A DNA stretch of 5,887 nt. It comes from Mariprofundus sp. (GTDB taxonomy: Bacteria; Pseudomonadota; Zetaproteobacteria; Mariprofundales; Mariprofundaceae). The notes under the pieces were generated by a model that was given only the letters and a program-made list of their open reading frames with translations, was not told the origin of the DNA and searched no databases. Of this stretch, positions 5,740-5,887 are shown one piece after another. A program made the translations under genes and the position numbers. The DNA lies in the NCBI GenBank assembly GCA_021772845.1, contig JAJFLF010000075.1, forward strand, positions 1 to 5,887. Direction: 5' to 3'. Within the stretch, counting starts at the first letter, position 1, and each line of letters starts with the position of its first letter.

Positions 5740-5887
5740 ATGAAATCCTTGTTGATCCTTCTTGCGTTATTCGCAGGTATCTCATCGGTACAAGCTGAAA
5801 CGCGATATATTGTCGATCAAGCAAAATTGCCTTTGCGGGCAGGGCAGGGCACTGGTTTTACTATCGAGAAAATGTTGCCCAGTGGTG
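5740..5887 (+). CDS. Exported SH3b-domain protein, TIGR04211/YgiM-like (3' partial)
   Basis: Only the first 49 codons are visible before the window ends. They encode a signal peptide (MKSLLILLALFAGISSVQA with likely cleavage after VQA at residue 19) followed by ETRYIVDQAKLPLRAGQGTGFTIEKMLPSG. This matches the start of the bacterial SH3 domain in the TIGR04211/YgiM family, where a 'YVTD...PLRSGPG...I...LPSG' pattern is typical. Family members usually continue with a coiled coil and a C-terminal membrane anchor, which cannot be checked here. The ATG at 5740 is preferred because GGAGA (5730-5734) lies 5 nt upstream. An in-frame ATG at 5728 would add four residues but places that Shine-Dalgarno inside the gene. 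The gene is divergent from the OmpA-family lipoprotein gene. Its function is not established; SH3b domains often bind peptidoglycan, so an envelope role is inferred. Confidence 0.82.
   Translation, partial: MKSLLILLALFAGISSVQAETRYIVDQAKLPLRAGQGTGFTIEKMLPSG

Noticed and set aside
1..5887. CRISPR arrays, tRNA genes, insertion sequences, toxin-antitoxin pairs or defence genes
   Set aside because: No spaced direct repeats, cloverleaf-like segments, transposase motifs or small paired genes were seen by eye on either strand.

Overview
The window looks like chromosomal DNA from a Gram-negative bacterium, most likely a proteobacterium. A lipobox-bearing OmpA-type lipoprotein, a LpoA-like periplasmic protein and a TIGR04211/YgiM-like SH3 protein all point to a diderm envelope. 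A gamma- or zetaproteobacterial source would fit, but this is inference and the sequence does not settle the lineage. Coding density is high and composition looks even by eye. No tRNA, rRNA, insertion sequence, CRISPR array or phage gene is visible.

Left part (1-3988, all + strand): a tightly packed run of four genes. It begins with the 3' part of a periplasmic-binding-fold protein resembling penicillin-binding protein activator LpoA. Then come nadB (L-aspartate oxidase, first step of de novo NAD synthesis), a small acylphosphatase gene, and hemH (ferrochelatase, last step of protoheme synthesis). Gaps are about 4 nt, a 1-nt stop/start overlap (TGATG) and 25 nt, so they are probably one operon. 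The shared theme is cofactor biosynthesis behind a cell-wall gene; no direct mechanistic link between the products is evident.

Right part (4026-5565, - strand, convergent with hemH): two envelope genes. Reading with transcription, the first encodes an OmpA-family peptidoglycan-binding lipoprotein with a coiled coil, a recognisable sigma70-type promoter and a good intrinsic terminator. Beyond the terminator lies a gene for a single-pass membrane protein with a long coiled coil, a Lys/Ala-rich linker and a C-terminal domain that resembles LytR_C. The second gene has no obvious promoter of its own.

Right edge (5740-5887, + strand): the 5' end of a secreted SH3b-domain protein, divergent from the lipoprotein gene. 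The 174-bp divergent intergenic region holds putative promoters for both genes and a perfect 6-bp inverted repeat overlapping the lipoprotein -10 box.

Most of the window is well-understood housekeeping. The less-described material is the envelope cluster: the coiled-coil/LytR_C-like protein, the OmpA lipoprotein with a lengthened peptidoglycan-ligand loop, and the shared divergent control region. I see no convincing new defence, mobile or RNA-guided system.
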